From Cyprinodon diabolis (lineage: Eukaryota; Chordata; Actinopteri; Cyprinodontiformes; Cyprinodontidae), in contig CM060065.1 in assembly GCA_030533445.1 (NCBI GenBank), positions 558,001-622,000 on the forward strand: a DNA stretch of 64,000 nucleotides, given 5' to 3'. The position numbers were made by a program, and so were the translations under genes. Below are positions 42,501 to 57,900 of this stretch, piece by piece. Every line of letters begins with the position of its first letter. Position 1 is the first letter of the stretch. The notes beneath the pieces are model-generated. The model was not told where the DNA came from. It did not search any database and was given only the letters and a program-made list of their open reading frames with translations.

Positions 42501-45500
42501 TGCTGGATAATACGTACTCACCTGCTGGCTAATCCGTGTTCACCTGCTGGCTAACCTGGACCCACCTGCTGAATAATCCAGACCCACCTGCTGGCTAATC
42601 AGTACTCATCTGCTGGCTAATCCGGACCCACCTGCTGGCTAATCCGGACCCACCTGCTGGCTAATCCGGACCCACCTGCTGGCTAATCCAGACCCACCTG
42701 CTGGCTAACCTGGACCCACCTGCTGGCTAATCCGGACCCACCTGCTGGCTAATCCGTACTCACCTGCTGGCTAGCCTGGACCCACCTGCTGTCTAATCCG
42801 GACCCACCTGCTGGCTAATCCGTATTCACCTGCTGGCTAATCTGGATCCACCTGCTGGCTAACCTGGACCCACCTGCTGGCTAATCCGTATTCACCTGCT
42901 GGCTAATCTGGACCCACCTGCTGGCTAATCCAGACCCACCTGCTGGCTAATCCGGACCCACCTGCCGGCTAATCTGTACTCACCTGCTGCCTAACCTGGA
43001 CCCACCTGCTGGCTAATACATACCCACCTGCTGGCTAATCCGGACCCACCTGCTGGCTAATCCGTATTCACCTGCTGGCTAATCTGGACCCACCTGCTGG
43101 CTAATCCGGACCCACCTGCTCTGCTGGCTAATCCGGACCCACCTGCTGGCTAATCCGTACTCACCTGCTTGCTAACCTGGACCCACCTGCTGGCTAATCC
43201 GGACCCACCTGCTGGCTAATCCGTATTCACCTGCTGGCTTATCTGGACCCACCTGCTGGCTAATCCGGACCCACCTGCTGGCCAATCAGGACCCACTTGC
43301 TGGCTAATCCGTACTCACCTGCTAGCTAATCTAAACCTACCTGCTGGCTAATCCGGACCCACCTGCTTGCTAATCCGTACTCATCTGCTGGCTAATCCGG
43401 ACCCACCTGCTGGCTAATCCGACCCACCTGCTGGCTAATCCGTATTCACCTGCTGGCTAATCCAGACCCACCTGCTGGCTAATCCGTACCCAACTGCTGT
43501 CTAATCCGTACTCATCTGCTGGCTAATCCAAACCCACCTGCAGGCTAATCCAGACCTACCTGCTGGCTAATCCGTATTCACCTGCTGGCTAATCCGTACT
43601 CATCTGCTGGCTAATCCAAACCCACCTGCAGGCTAATCCAGACCTACCTGCTGGCTAATCCGTATTCACCTGCTGGCTAATCTGGACCCACATGCTGGCT
43701 AATCCAGACCCACCTGCTGGCTAATCCAGACCCACCTGCTGGCTAACCTGGACCCACCTGCTGGCTAATCCAAACCCACCTGCTGGCTAATCCGTATTCA
43801 CCTGCTGGCTAATCTGGACCCACCTGCTGGCTAATCCAGACCCACCTGCTGGCTAATCCGTACTCATCTATTGGCTAATCCGGACCCACCTGCTGGCTAA
43901 CCCAGACCCACCTGCTGGCTAACCCACACCCACCTGCTAGCTAATCCGGACCCACCTGCTTGCTAATCTGTACTCACCTGCTGGCTAATCTGGACCCACC
44001 TGCTGGCTAATCCGGAACCACCTGCTGGCTAATCCGTATTCACCTGCTGGCTAATCTGGACCCACCTGCTGGCTAACCTGGACACACCTTCTGGCTAATC
44101 CGGACCCACCTGCTGGCTAATCCGTATTCACCTGCTGCCTAATCTGGACCCACCTGCTGGCTAATCCAGACCCACCTGCTGGCTAAATCGTACTCACCTG
44201 CTGGCTAACCTGGACCCACCTGCTGGCTAATCCAAACCCACCTGCTGGCTAATCCGGACCCACCAGCTGGCTAATCCGTACTCACCTGCTGGCGAACCTG
44301 GACCCACCTGCTGGCTAATCTGGACCCACCTGCTGGCTAATCCGGACCCACCTGCTGGCTAATCTGTATTCACCCGCTGGCTAATCTGTACCCACCTGCG
44401 GGCTAACCTGGACCCACCTGCTGGCTAATCCAAACCCACCTGCTGGCTAATCCGTATTCACCTGCTGGCTAATCTGGACTCACCTGCTGGCTAATCCAGA
44501 CCCACACACTGGCTAATCCGTACTCACCTGCTGGCTAACCTGGTCCCACCTGCTGGCTAATCTAAACCCACCTGCTGGCTAATCCGGACCCACCTGCTGG
44601 CTAATCCGTACTCATCTGCTGGCTAATCCGGACCCACTTGCTGGCTAATCCGGACCCACCTGCTGGCTAATCCGTATTCACCTGCTGGCTAATCCATACT
44701 CATCTGCTTGCTAATCCAAACCCACCTGCAGGCTAATCCGGACCCACCTGCTGGCTAATCCGTATTCACCTGCTGGCTAATCTGGACCAACCAGCTGTCT
44801 AACCTGGACCCACCTGCTGGCTAATCCAGACCCACCTGCTGGCTAATCCAGACCCACCTGCTGGCTAATCCGGAACCACCTGCTGGCTAATCCGTATTCA
44901 CCTGCTGGCTAATCTGGACCCACCTGCTGGCTAACCTGGACACACCTTCTGGCTAATCCGGACCCACCTGCTGGCTAATCCGTATTCACCTGCTGGCTAA
45001 TCTGGACCCACCTGCTGGCTAATCCAGACCCACCTGCTGGCTAAATCGTACTCACCTGCTGGCTAACCTGGACCCACCTGCTGGCTAATCCAAACCCACC
45101 TGCTGGCTAATCCGGACCCACCAGCTGGCTAATCCGTACTCACCTGCTGGCGAACCTGGACCCACCTGCTGGCTAATCTGGACCCACCTGCTGGCTAATC
45201 CGGACCCACCTGCTGGCTAATCTGTATTCACCCGCTGGCTAATCTGTACCCACCTGCGGGCTAACCTGGACCCACCTGCTGGCTAATCCAAACCCACCTG
45301 CTGGCTAATCCGTATTCACCTGCTGGCTAATCTGGACTCACCTGCTGGCTAATCCAGACCCACACACTGGCTAATCCGTACTCACCTGCTGGCTAACCTG
45401 GTCCCACCTGCTGGCTAATCTAAACCCACCTGCTGGCTAATCCGGACCCACCTGCTGGCTAATCCGTACTCATCTGCTGGCTAATCCGGACCCACTTGCT

Positions 45501-48500
45501 GGCTAATCCGGACCCACCTGCTGGCTAATCCGTATTCACCTGCTGGCTAATCCAGACCCACCTGCTGGCTAATCCATACTCATCTGCTTGCTAATCCAAA
45601 CCCACCTGCAGGCTAATCCGGACCCACCTGCTGGCTAATCCGTATTCACCTGCTGGCTAATCTGGACCAACCAGCTGTCTAACCTGGACCCACCTGCTGG
45701 CTAATCCAGACCCACCTGCTGGCTAATCCAGACCCACCTGCTGGCTAATCCGTATTCACCTGCTGGCTAATCTGGACTCACCTGCTGGCTAATCCAGACC
45801 CACACACTGGCTAATCCGTACTCACCTGCTGGCTAACCTGGTCCCACCTGCTGGCTAATCTAAACCCACCTGCTGGCTAATCCGGACCCACCTGCTGGCT
45901 AATCCGTACTCATCTGCTGGCTAAACCGGACACACTTGCTGGCTAATCCGGACCCACCTGCTGACTAATCCGTATTCACCTGCTGGCTAATCCAGACCCA
46001 CCTGCTGGCTAATCCATACTCATCTGCTTGCTAATCCAAACCCACCTGCAGGCTAATCCGGACCCACCTGCTGGCTAATCCGTATTCACCTGCTGGCTAA
46101 TCCAGACCCACCTGCTGTCTAATCCATACTCATCTGCTTGCTAATCCAAACCCACCTGCAGGCTAATCCGGACCCACCTGCTGGCTAATCCGTATTCACC
46201 TGCTGGCTAATCTGGACCAACCGGCTGTCTAACCTGGACCCACCTGCTGGCTAATCCAGACCCACCTGCTGGCTAATCCAGACCCACCTGCTGGCTAATC
46301 CGTATTCACCTGCTGGCTATTCTGGACTCACCTGCTGGCTAATCCAGACCCACACACTGGCTAATCCGTACTCACCTGCTGGCTAACCTGGTCCCACCTG
46401 CTGGCTAATCTAAACCCACCTGCTGGCTAATCCGGACCCACCTGCTGGCTAATCCGTACTCATCTGCTGGCTAATCCGGACCCACTTGCTGGCTAATCCG
46501 GACCCACCTGCTGGCTAATCCGTATTCACCTGCTGGCTAATCCAGACCCACCTGCTGGCTAATCCATACTCATCTGCTTGCTAATCCAAACCCACCTGCA
46601 GGCTAATCCGGACCCACCTGCTGGCTAATCCGTATTCACCTGCTGGCTAATCTGGACCAACCAGCTGTCTAACCTGGACCCACCTGCTGGCTAATCCAGA
46701 CCCACCTGCTGGCTAATCCAGACCCACCTGCTGGCTAACCTGGACCCACCTGCTGGCTAATCCAAACCCACCTGCTGGCTAATCCGTATTCACCTGCTGG
46801 CTAATCTGGACCCACCTGCTGGCTAATCCAGACCCACCTGCTGGCTAATCCGTACTTATCTATTGGCTAATCCGGACCCACCTGCTGGCTAACCCAGACC
46901 CACCTGCTGGCTAACCCAGACCCACCTGCTGGCTAATCCGGACCCACCTGCTTGCTAATCTGTACTCACCTGCTGGCTAACCTGGACCCACCTGCTGGCA
47001 AACCTGGACCCACCTGCTGGCAAACCTGGACCCACCTGCTGGCTAATCCAAACCCACCTGCTGGCTAATCCGGACCCACCTGCTGGCTAATCCGTATTCA
47101 CCTGCTGGCTAATCTGGACCCTCCTGCTGGCTAATCCGGAACCACCTGCTGGCTAATCCGTATTCACCTGCTGGCTAATCTGGACCCACCTGCTGGCTAA
47201 TCCGGACCCACCTGCTGGCTAATCCGGACCCACCTGCTGGCTAATCCGTACTCACCTGCTGGCTAACCTGGACACACCTGCTGGCTAATCCGGACCCACC
47301 TGCTGGCTAATCCGTATTCACCTGCTGGCTAATCTGGACCCACCTGCTGGCTAATCCAGACCCACCTGCTGGCTAAGTCGTACTCACCTGCTGGCTAACC
47401 TGGACCCACCTGCTGGCTAATCCAAACCCACCCGCTGACTAATCCGGACCCACCTGCTGGCTAATCCGTATTCACCTGCTGGCTAATCCAGACCCACCTG
47501 CTGGCTAATCCAGACCCACCTGCTGGCTAATCCGTATTCACCTGCTGGCTAATCCGTATTCACCTGCTGGCTAACCTGGACCCACCTGCTGGCTAATCAA
47601 AACCCACCTGCTGGCTAATCCGGACCCACCTGCTGGCTAATCCAGACCCGCCTAATGGCTAACCTGGACCCACCTGCTGGCTAATCCAGACCCACATGCT
47701 GGCTAATCTGGACCCACCTGCTGGCTAATTCGGACCCACCTGCTGGCTAATTCGGACCCACCTGCTGGATAATACGTACTCACCTGCTGGCTAATCCGTA
47801 TTCACCTGCTGGCTAACCTGGACCCACCTGCTGAATAATCCAGACCCACCTGCTGGCTAATCAGTACTCATCTACTGGCTAATCCGGACCCACCTGCTGG
47901 CTAATCCAGACCCACCTGCTGGCTAACCTGGACCCACCTGCTGGCTAATCCGGACCCACCTGCTGGATAATACGTACTCACCTGCTGGCTAATCCGTGTT
48001 CACCTGCTGGCTAACCTGGACCCACCTGCTGAATAATCCAGACCCACCTGCTGGCTAATCAGTACTCATCTGCTGGCTAATCCGGACCCACCTGCTGGCT
48101 AATCCGGACCCACCTGCTGGCTAATCCGGACCCACCTGCTGGCTAATCCAGACCCACCTGCTGGCTAACCTGGACCCACCTGCTGGCTAATCCGGACCCA
48201 CCTGCTGGCTAATCCGTACTCACCTGCTGGCTAGCCTGGACCCACCTGCTGTCTAATCCGGACCCACCTGCTGGCTAATCCGTATTCACCTGCTGGCTAA
48301 TCTGGATCCACCTGCTGGCTAATCCGGACCCACCTGCTGGCTAATCCGTACTCACCTGCTTGCTAACCTGGACCCACCTGCTGGCTAATCCGGACCCACC
48401 TGCTGGCTAATCCGTATTCACCTGCTGGCTTATCTGGACCCACCTGCTGGCTAATCCGGACCCACCTGCTGGCCAATCCAGACCCACCTGCTGGCTAATC

Positions 48501-48921
48501 CGTACTCACCTGCTGGCTAAACTAAACCCACCTGCTGGCTAACCCAGATCCACCTGCTGGCTAATACGTACTCATCTGCTGGCTAATCCGGACCCACCTG
48601 CTGGCTAATCCGTATTCACCTGCTGGCTAATCCAGACCCACCTGCTGGCTAATCCGTACTCATCTGCTGGCTAATCCAAACCCACCTGCAGGCTAATCCG
48701 GACCCACGTGCTGGCTAATCCGTATTCACCCGCTGGCTAATCTGGACCAACCTGCTGGCTAACCTGGACCCACCTGCTGGCTAATCCGGACCCACTTGCT
48801 GGCTAATCCGTACTCACCTGCTTGCTAACCTGGACCCACCTGCTGGCTAATCCGGACCCACCTGCTCTGCTGGCTAATCCGGACCCACCTGCTGGCTAAT
48901 CCGTACTCACCTGCTGGCTAA
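33546..48921. repeat. Satellite super-repeat copy 2 (~15.4 kb)
   Basis: From ACCTGAACCC at 33546 to the next at 48922. The same markers recur in the same order: GGCTATGCCGG at 40361, ATCTATTGGC at about 43868 and 46860, CTAAGTCGTACTC at 47373. It contains local extra duplications (for example the block at 44030-44400 repeated at 44870-45260). Confidence 0.75.
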
Positions 48922-51900
48922 CCTGAACCCACCTGCTGGCTAATCCAGACCCACCTGCTGGCTAATCCGTATTCACCTGCAGGCTTATCTGGACCCACCT
49001 GCTGGCTAATCCGGACCCACCTGCTGGCTAATCCGTACTCACCTGATCGCTAACCTGGACCCACCTGCTGACTATTCCGGACCCACCTGCTGGCTAATCC
49101 GTATTCACCTGCTGGCTAATCTGGACCCAGCTGCTGGCTAATCCAGACCCACCTGTTTGCTAATCCGTATTCACCTGCTGGCTAACCTGGACCCACCTGC
49201 TGGCTAATCAAAACCCACCTGCTGGCTAATCCGGACCCACCTGCTGGCTAATCCAGACCCGCCTAATGGCTAACCTGGACCCACCTGCTGGCTAATCCGT
49301 ATTCACCTGCTGGCTAATCTGGACCCACCTGCTGGCTAATCCAGACCCACCTGCTGGCTAATCCGGACCCACCTGCCGGCTAATCTGTACTCACCTGCTG
49401 CCTAACCTGGACCCACCTGCTGGCTAACCTGGACCCACCTGCTGGCTAATACAAACCCACCTGCTGGCTAATCCGGACCCACCTGCTGGCTAATCCGTAT
49501 TCACCTGCTGGCTAATCTGGACCCACCTGCTGGCTAATCCGGACCCACCTGCTCTGCTGGCTAATCCGGACCCACCTGCTGGCTAATCCGTACTCACCTG
49601 CTGGCTAACCTGGACCCACCTGCTGGCTAATCCAGACCCACCTGCTGGCTAATCCGTATTCACCTGCAGGCTAATCTGGACCCACCTGCTGGCTAATCCG
49701 GACCCACCTGCTGGCTAATCCGTACTCACCTGATGGCTAACCTGGACCCACCTGCTGACTAATCCGGACCCACCTGCTGGCTAATCCGTATTCACCTGCT
49801 GGCTAATCCAGACCCACCTGCTGGCTAATCCAGACCCACCTGCTGGCTAATCCGTATTCACCTGCTGGCTAACCTGGACCCACCTGCTGGCTAATCCGGA
49901 CCCACCTGCTCTGCTGGCTAATCCGGACCCACCTGCTGGCTAATCCGTACTCACCTGCTGGCTAACCTGGACCCACCTGCTGGCTAATCCAGACCCACCT
50001 GCTGGCTAATCCGTATTCACCTGCAGGCTTATCTGGACCCACCTGCTGGCTAATCCGGACCCACCTGCTGGCTAATCCGTACTCACCTGATGGCTAACCT
50101 GGACCCACCTGCTGACTATTCCGGACCCACCTGCTGGCTGATCCGTATTCACCTGCTGGCTAATCTGGACCCACCTGCTGGCTAATCCAGACCCACCTGC
50201 TGGCTAATCCGTATTCACCTGCCGGCTAACCTGGACCCACCTGCTAGCTAATCAAAACCCACCTGCTGGCTAATCCGGACCCACCTGCTGGCTAATCCGG
50301 ACCCGCCTAATGGCTAACCTGGACCCACCTGCTGGCTAATCCAAACCCACCTGCTGGCTAATCCGTATTCACCTGCTGGCTAATCTGGACCCACCTGCTG
50401 GCTAATCCAGACCCACCTGCTGGCTAATCCGGACCCACCTGCCGGCTAATCTGTACTCACCTGCTGCCTAACCTGGACCCACCTGCTGGCTAACCTGGAC
50501 CCACCTGCTGGCTAATACAAACCCACCTGCTGGCTAATCCGGACCCACCTGCTGGCTAATCCGTATTCACCTGCTGGCTAATCTGGACCCACCTGCTGGC
50601 TAATCCGGACCCACCTGCTCTGCTGGCTAATCCGGACCCACCTGCTGGCTAATCCGTACTCACCTGCTGGCTAACCTGGACCCACCTGCTGGCTACTCCA
50701 GACCCACCTGCTGGCTAATCCGTATTCACCTGCAGGCTAATCTGGACCCACCTGCTGGCTAATCCGGACCCACCTGCTGGCTAATCCGGACCCACCTGCT
50801 GGCTAATCCGTACTCACCTGATGGCTAACCTGGACCCACCTGCTGACTAATCCGGACCCACCTGCTGGCTAATCCGTATTCACCTGCTGGCTAATCCAGA
50901 CCCACCTGCTGGCTAATCCAGACCCACCTGCTGGCTAATCCGTATTCACCTGCTGGCTAACCTGGACCCACCTGCTGGCTAATCCGGACCCACCTGCTCT
51001 GCTGGCTAATCCGGACCCACCTGCTGGCTAATCCGTACTCACCTGCTGGCTAACCTGGACCCACCTGCTGGCTAATCCAGACCCACCTGCTGGCTAATCC
51101 GTATTCACCTGCAGGCTTATCTGGACCCACCTGCTGGCTAATCCGGACCCACCTGCTGGCTAATCCGTACTCACCTGATGGCTAACCTGGACCCACCTGC
51201 TGACTATTCCGGACCCACCTGCTGGCTAATCCGTATTCACCTGCTGGCTAATCTGGACCCACCTGCTGGCTAATCCAGACCCACCTGCTGGCTAATCCGT
51301 ATTCACCTGCCGGCTAACCTGGACCCACCTGCTGGCTAATCAAAACCCACCTGCTGGCTAATCCGGACCCACCTGCTGGCTAATCCAGACCCGCCTAATG
51401 GCTAACCTGGACCCACCTGCTGGCTAATCCGTATTCACCTGCAGGCTTATCTGGACCCACCTGCTGGCTAATCCAGACCCACCTGCTGGCTAATCCGTAC
51501 TCACCTGATGGCTAACCTGGACCCACCTGCTGACTATTCCGGACCCACCTGCTGGCTAATCCGTATTCACCTGCTGGCTAATCTGGACCCACCTGCTGGC
51601 TAATCCAGACCCACCTGCTGGCTAATCCGTATTCACCTGCCGGCTAACCTGGACCCACCTGCTGGCTAATCAAAACCCACCTGCTGGCTAATCCGGACCC
51701 ACCTGCAGGCTAATCTGGACCCACCTGCTGGCTAATCCGGACCCACCTGCTGGCTAATCCGTACTCACCTGATGGCTAACCTGGACCCACCTGCTGACTA
51801 ATCCGGACCCACCTGCTGGCTAATCCGTATTCACCTGCTGGCTAATCCAGACCCACCTGCTGGCTAATCCAGACCCACCTGCTGGCTAATCCGTATTCAC

Positions 51901-54900
51901 CTGCTGGCTAACCTGGACCCACCTGCTGGCTAATCCGGACCCACCTGCTCTGCTGGCTAATCCGGACCCACCTGCTGGCTAATCCGTACTCACCTGCTGG
52001 CTAACCTGGACCCACCTGCTGGCTAATCCAGACCCACCTGCTGGCTAATCCGTATTCACCTGCAGGCTTATCTGGACCCACCTGCTGGCTAATCCGGACC
52101 CACCTGCTGGCTAATCCGTACTCACCTGATGGCTAACCTGGACCCACCTGCTGACTATTCCGGACCCACCTGCTGGCTGATCCGTATTCACCTGCTGGCT
52201 AATCTGGACCCACCTGCTGGCTAATCCAGACCCACCTGCTGGCTAATCCGTATTCACCTGCCGGCTAACCTGGACCCACCTGCTAGCTAATCAAAACCCA
52301 CCTGCTGGCTAATCCGGACCCACCTGCTGGCTAATCCGGACCCGCCTAATGGCTAACCTGGACCCACCTGCTGGCTAATCCAAACCCACCTGCTGGCTAA
52401 TCCGTATTCACCTGCTGGCTAATCTGGACCCACCTGCTGGCTAATCCAGACCCACCTGCTGGCTAATCCGGACCCACCTGCCGGCTAATCTGTACTCACC
52501 TGCTGCCTAACCTGGACCCACCTGCTGGCTAACCTGGACCCACCTGCTGGCTAATACAAACCCACCTGCTGGCTAATCCGGACCCACCTGCTGGCTAATC
52601 CGTATTCACCTGCTGGCTAATCTGGACCCACCTGCTGGCTAATCCGGACCCACCTGCTCTGCTGGCTAATCCGGACCCACCTGCTGGCTAATCCGTACTC
52701 ACCTGCTGGCTAACCTGGACCCACCTGCTGGCTACTCCAGACCCACCTGCTGGCTAATCCGTATTCACCTGCAGGCTAATCTGGACCCACCTGCTGGCTA
52801 ATCCGGACCCACCTGCTGGCTAATCCGGACCCACCTGCTGGCTAATCCGTACTCACCTGATGGCTAACCTGGACCCACCTGCTGACTAATCCGGACCCAC
52901 CTGCTAGCTAATCCGTATTCACCTGCTGGCTAATCCAGACCCACCTGCTGGCTAATCCAGACCCACCTGCTGGCTAATCCGTATTCACCTGCTGGCTAAC
53001 CTGGACCCACCTGCTGGCTAATCCGGACCCACCTGCTCTGCTGGCTAATCCGGACCCACCTGCTGGCTAATCCGTACTCACCTGCTGGCTAACCTGGACC
53101 CACCTGCTGGCTAATCCAGACCCACCTGCTGGCTAATCCGTATTCACCTGCAGGCTTATCTGGACCCACCTGCTGGCTAATCCGGACCCACCTGCTGGCT
53201 AATCCGTACTCACCTGATGGCTAACCTGGACCCACCTGCTGACTATTCCGGACCCACCTGCTGGCTAATCCGTATTCACCTGCTGGCTAATCTGGACCCA
53301 CCTGCTGGCTAATCCAGACCCACCTGCTAGCTAATCCGTATTCACCTGCCGGCTAACCTGGACCCACCTGCTGGCTAATCAAAACCCACCTGCTGGCTAA
53401 TCCGGACCCACCTGCTGGCTAATCCAGACCCGCCTAATGGCTAACCTGGACCCACCTGCTGGCTAATCCAAACCCACCTGCTGGCTAATCCGTATTCACC
53501 TGCTGGCTAATCTGGACCCACCTGCTGGCTAATCCAGACCCACCTGCTGGCTAATCCGGACCCACCTGCCGGCTAATCTGTACTCACCTGCTGCCTAACC
53601 TGGACCCACCTGCTGGCTAACCTGGACCCACCTGCTGGCTAATACAAACCCACCTGCTGGCTAATCCGGACCCACCTGCTGGCTAATCCGTATTCACCTG
53701 GTGGCTAATCTGGACCCACCTGCTGGCTAATCCGGACCCACCTGCTCTGCTGGCTAATCCGGACCCACCTGCTGGCTAATCCGTACTCACCTGCTGGCTA
53801 ACCTGGACCCACCTGCTGGCTAATCCAGACCCACCTGCTGGCTAATCTGGACCCACCTGCAGGCTAATCTGGACCCACCTGCTGGCTAATCCGGACCCAC
53901 CTGCTGGCTAATCCGTACTCACCTGATGGCTAACCTGGACCCACCTGCTGACTAATCCGGACCCACCTGCTGGCTAATCCGTATTCACCTGCTGGCTAAT
54001 CCAGACCCACCTGCTGGCTAATCCAGACCCACCTGCTGGCTAATCCGTATTCACCTGCTGGCTAATCCGGACCCACCTGCTGGCTAATCCAGACCCGCCT
54101 AATGGCTAACCTGGACCCACCTGCTGGCTAATCCAGACCCACATGCTGGCTAATCTGGACCCACCTGCTGGCTAATTCGGACCCACCTGCTGGATAATAC
54201 GTACTCACCTGCTGGCTAATCCGTATTCACCTGCTGGCTAACCTGGACCCACCTGCTGAATAATCCAGACCCACCTGCTGGCTAATCAGTACTCATCTAC
54301 TGGCTAATCCGGACCCACCTGCTGGCTAATCCAGACCCACCTGCTGGCTAACCTGGACCCACCTGCTGGCTAATCCGGACAACCTGCTGGCTAATCCGTA
54401 CTCACCTGCTGGCTAGCCTGGACCCACCTGCTGTCTAATCCGGACCCACTTGCTGGCTAATCCGTATTCACCTGCTGGCTAATCTGGACCCACCTGCTGG
54501 CTAATCCGGACCCACCTGCTGGCTAATCCGTACTCACCTGCTTGCTAACCTGGACCCACCTGCTGGCTAATCCGGACCCACCTGCTGGCTAATCCGTATT
54601 CACCTGCTGGCTTATCTGGACCCACCTGCTGGCTAATCCGGACCCACCTGATGGCCAATCCGGACCCACCTGCTGGCTAATCCGTACTCACCTGCTGGCT
54701 AATCTAAACCCACCTGCTGGCTAATCCGGACCCACCTGCTGGCTAATCCGGACCCACCTGCTGGCCAATCCGGACCCACCTGCTGGCTAATCCGTACTCA
54801 CCTGCTGGCTAATCCAAACCCACCTGCAGGCTAATCCGGACCCACGTGCTGGCTAATCCGTATTCACCCGCTGGCTAATCTGGACCAACCTGCTGGCTAA

Positions 54901-57900
54901 CCTGGACCCACCTGCTGGCTAATCCGGACCCACTTGCTGGCTAATCCGTACTCACCTGCTTGCTAACCTGGACCCACCTGCTGGCTAATCCGGACCCACC
55001 TGCTGGCTAATCCGGACCCACCTGCTGGCTTATCTGGACCCACCTGCTGGCTAATCCGGACCCACCTGCTGGCCAATCCGGACCCACTTGCTGGCTAATC
55101 CGTACTCACCTGCTAGCTAATCTAAACCCACCTGCTGGCTAATCCGGACCCACCTGCTGGCTAATCCGTACTCATCTGCTGGCTAATCCGGACCCACCTG
55201 CTGGCTAATCCGGACCCACCTGCTGGCTAATCCGTATTCACCTGCTGGCTAATCCAGACCCACCTGCTGGCTAATCCATACTCATCTGCTGGCTAATCCA
55301 AACCCACCTGCAGGCTAATCCGGACCCACGTGCTGGCTAATCCGTATTCACCCGCTGGCTAATCTGGACCAACCTGCTGGCTAACCTGGACCCACCTGCT
55401 GGCTATGCCGGACCCACTTGCTGGCTAATCCGTACTCACCTGCTGACGAACCTGGACCCACCTGTTGGCTAATCCAAACCCACCTGCTGGCTAATCCGGA
55501 CCCACCTGCTGGCTAATCCGTATTCACCCGCTGGCTAATCTGGACCCACCTGCTGGCTAATCCAGACTCTCCTGCTGGCTAATCCGGACCCACCTGCTGG
55601 CTAACCCGGACTCACCTGCTGGCTAACCCAGACCCACCTGCTGGCTAACCCAGACCCACCTGCTGGCTAATCCGTACCCAACTGCTGTCTAATCCGTACT
55701 CATCTGCTGGCTAATCCAAACCCACCTGCTGGCTAATCCAGACCAACCTGCTGGCTAATCCGTACTCATCTGCTGGCTAATCCTGACCCACCTGCTGGCT
55801 AACCCAGACCCACCTGCTGGCTAACCCAGACCCACCTGCTGGCTAATCCGGACCCACCTGCTGGCTAATCCGTACTCACCTGCTGGCTAACCTGGACCCA
55901 CCTGGTGGCTAATCCGGACCCACCAGCTGGCTAATCCGTACTCACCTGCTGGCTAACCTGGACCCACCTGCTGGCTAATCCAAACCCACCTGCTGGCTAA
56001 TCCGGACCCACCTGCTGGCTAATCCGTACTCACCTGATGGCTAACCTGGACCCACCTGCTGACTAATCCGGACCCACCTGCTGGCTAATCCGTATTCACC
56101 TGCTGGCTAATCCAGACCCACCTGCTGGCTAATCCAGACCCACCTGCTGGCTAATCCGTATTCACCTGCTGGCTAACCTGGACCCACCTGCTGGCTAATC
56201 CGGACCCACCTGCTCTGCTGGCTAATCCGGACCCACCTGCTGGCTAATTTGTACTCACCTGCTGGCTAACCTGGACCCACCTGCTGGCTAATACAGACCC
56301 ACCTGCTGGCTAATCCGTATTCACCTGCAGGCTTATCTGGACCTACCTGCTGGCTAATCCGGACCCACCTGCTGGCTAATCCGTACTCACCTGATGGCTA
56401 ACCTGGACCCACCTGCTGACTATTCCGGACCCACCTGCTGGCTAATCCGTATTCACCTGCTGGCTAATCTGGACCCACCTGCTGGCTAATCTAGACCCAC
56501 CTGCTGGCTAATCCGTATTCACCTGCTGGCTAACCTGGACCCACCTGCTGGCTAATCAAAACCCACCTGCTGGCTAATCCGGACCCACCTGCTGGCTAAT
56601 CCAGACCCGCCTAATGGCTAACCTGGACCCACCTGCTGGCTAATCCGTATTCACCTGCTGGCTAATCTGGACCCACCTGCTGGCTAATCCAGACCCACCT
56701 GCTGGCTAATCCGGACCCACCTGCCGGCTAATCTGTACTCACCTGCTGCCTAACCTGGACCCACCTGCTGGCTAATACAAACCCACCTGCTGGCTAATCC
56801 GGACCCACCTGCTGGCTAATCCGTATTCACCTGCTGGCTAATCTGGACCCACCTGCTGGCTAATCCGGACCCACCTGCTCTGCTGGCTAATCCGGACCCA
56901 CCTGCTGGCTAATCCGTACTCACCTGCTGGCTAACCTGGACCCACCTGCTGGCTAATCCAGACCCACCTGCTGGCTAATCCGTATTCACCTGCAGGCTAA
57001 TCTGGACCCACCTGCTGGCTAATCCGGACCCACCTGCTGGCTAATCCGGACCCACCTGCTGGCTAATCCGTACTCACCTGATGGCTAACCTGGACCCACC
57101 CGCTGACTAATCCGGACCCACCTGCTGGCTAATCCGTATTCACCTGCTGGCTAATCCAGACCCACCTGCTGGCTAATCCAGACCCACCTGCTGGCTAATC
57201 CGTATTCACCTGCTGGCTAACCTGGACCCACCTGCTGGCTAATCAAAACCCACCTGCTGGCTAATCCGGACCCACCTGCTGGCTAATCCAGACCCGCCTA
57301 ATGGCTAACCTGGACCCACCTGCTGGCTAATCCAGACCCACATGCTGGCTAATCCAGACCCGCCTAATGGCTAACCTGGACCCACCTGCTGGCTAATTCA
57401 GACCCACATGCTGGCTAATCCGGACCCACCTGCTGGCTAATCCGGACCCACCTGCTGGATAATACGTACTCACCTGCTGGCTAATCCGTGTTCACCTGCT
57501 GGCTAACCTGGACCCACCTGCTGAATAATCCAGACCCACCTGCTGGCTAATCAGTACTCATCTGCTGGCTAATCCGGACCCACCTGCTGGCTAATCCGGA
57601 CCCACCTGCTGGCTAATCCGGACCCACCTGCTGGCTAATCCAGACCCACCTGCTTGCTAACCTGGACCCACCTGCTGGCTAATCCGGACCCACCTGCTGG
57701 CTAATCCGTACTCACCTGCTGGCTAGCCTGGACCCACCTGCTGTCTAATCCGGACCCACCTGCTGGCTAATCCGTATTCACCTGCTGGCTAATCTGGATC
57801 CACCTGCTGGCTAATCCGGACCCACCTGCTGGCTAATCCGTACTCACCTGCTTGCTAACCTGGACCCACCTGCTGGCTAATCCGGACCCACCTGCTGGCT

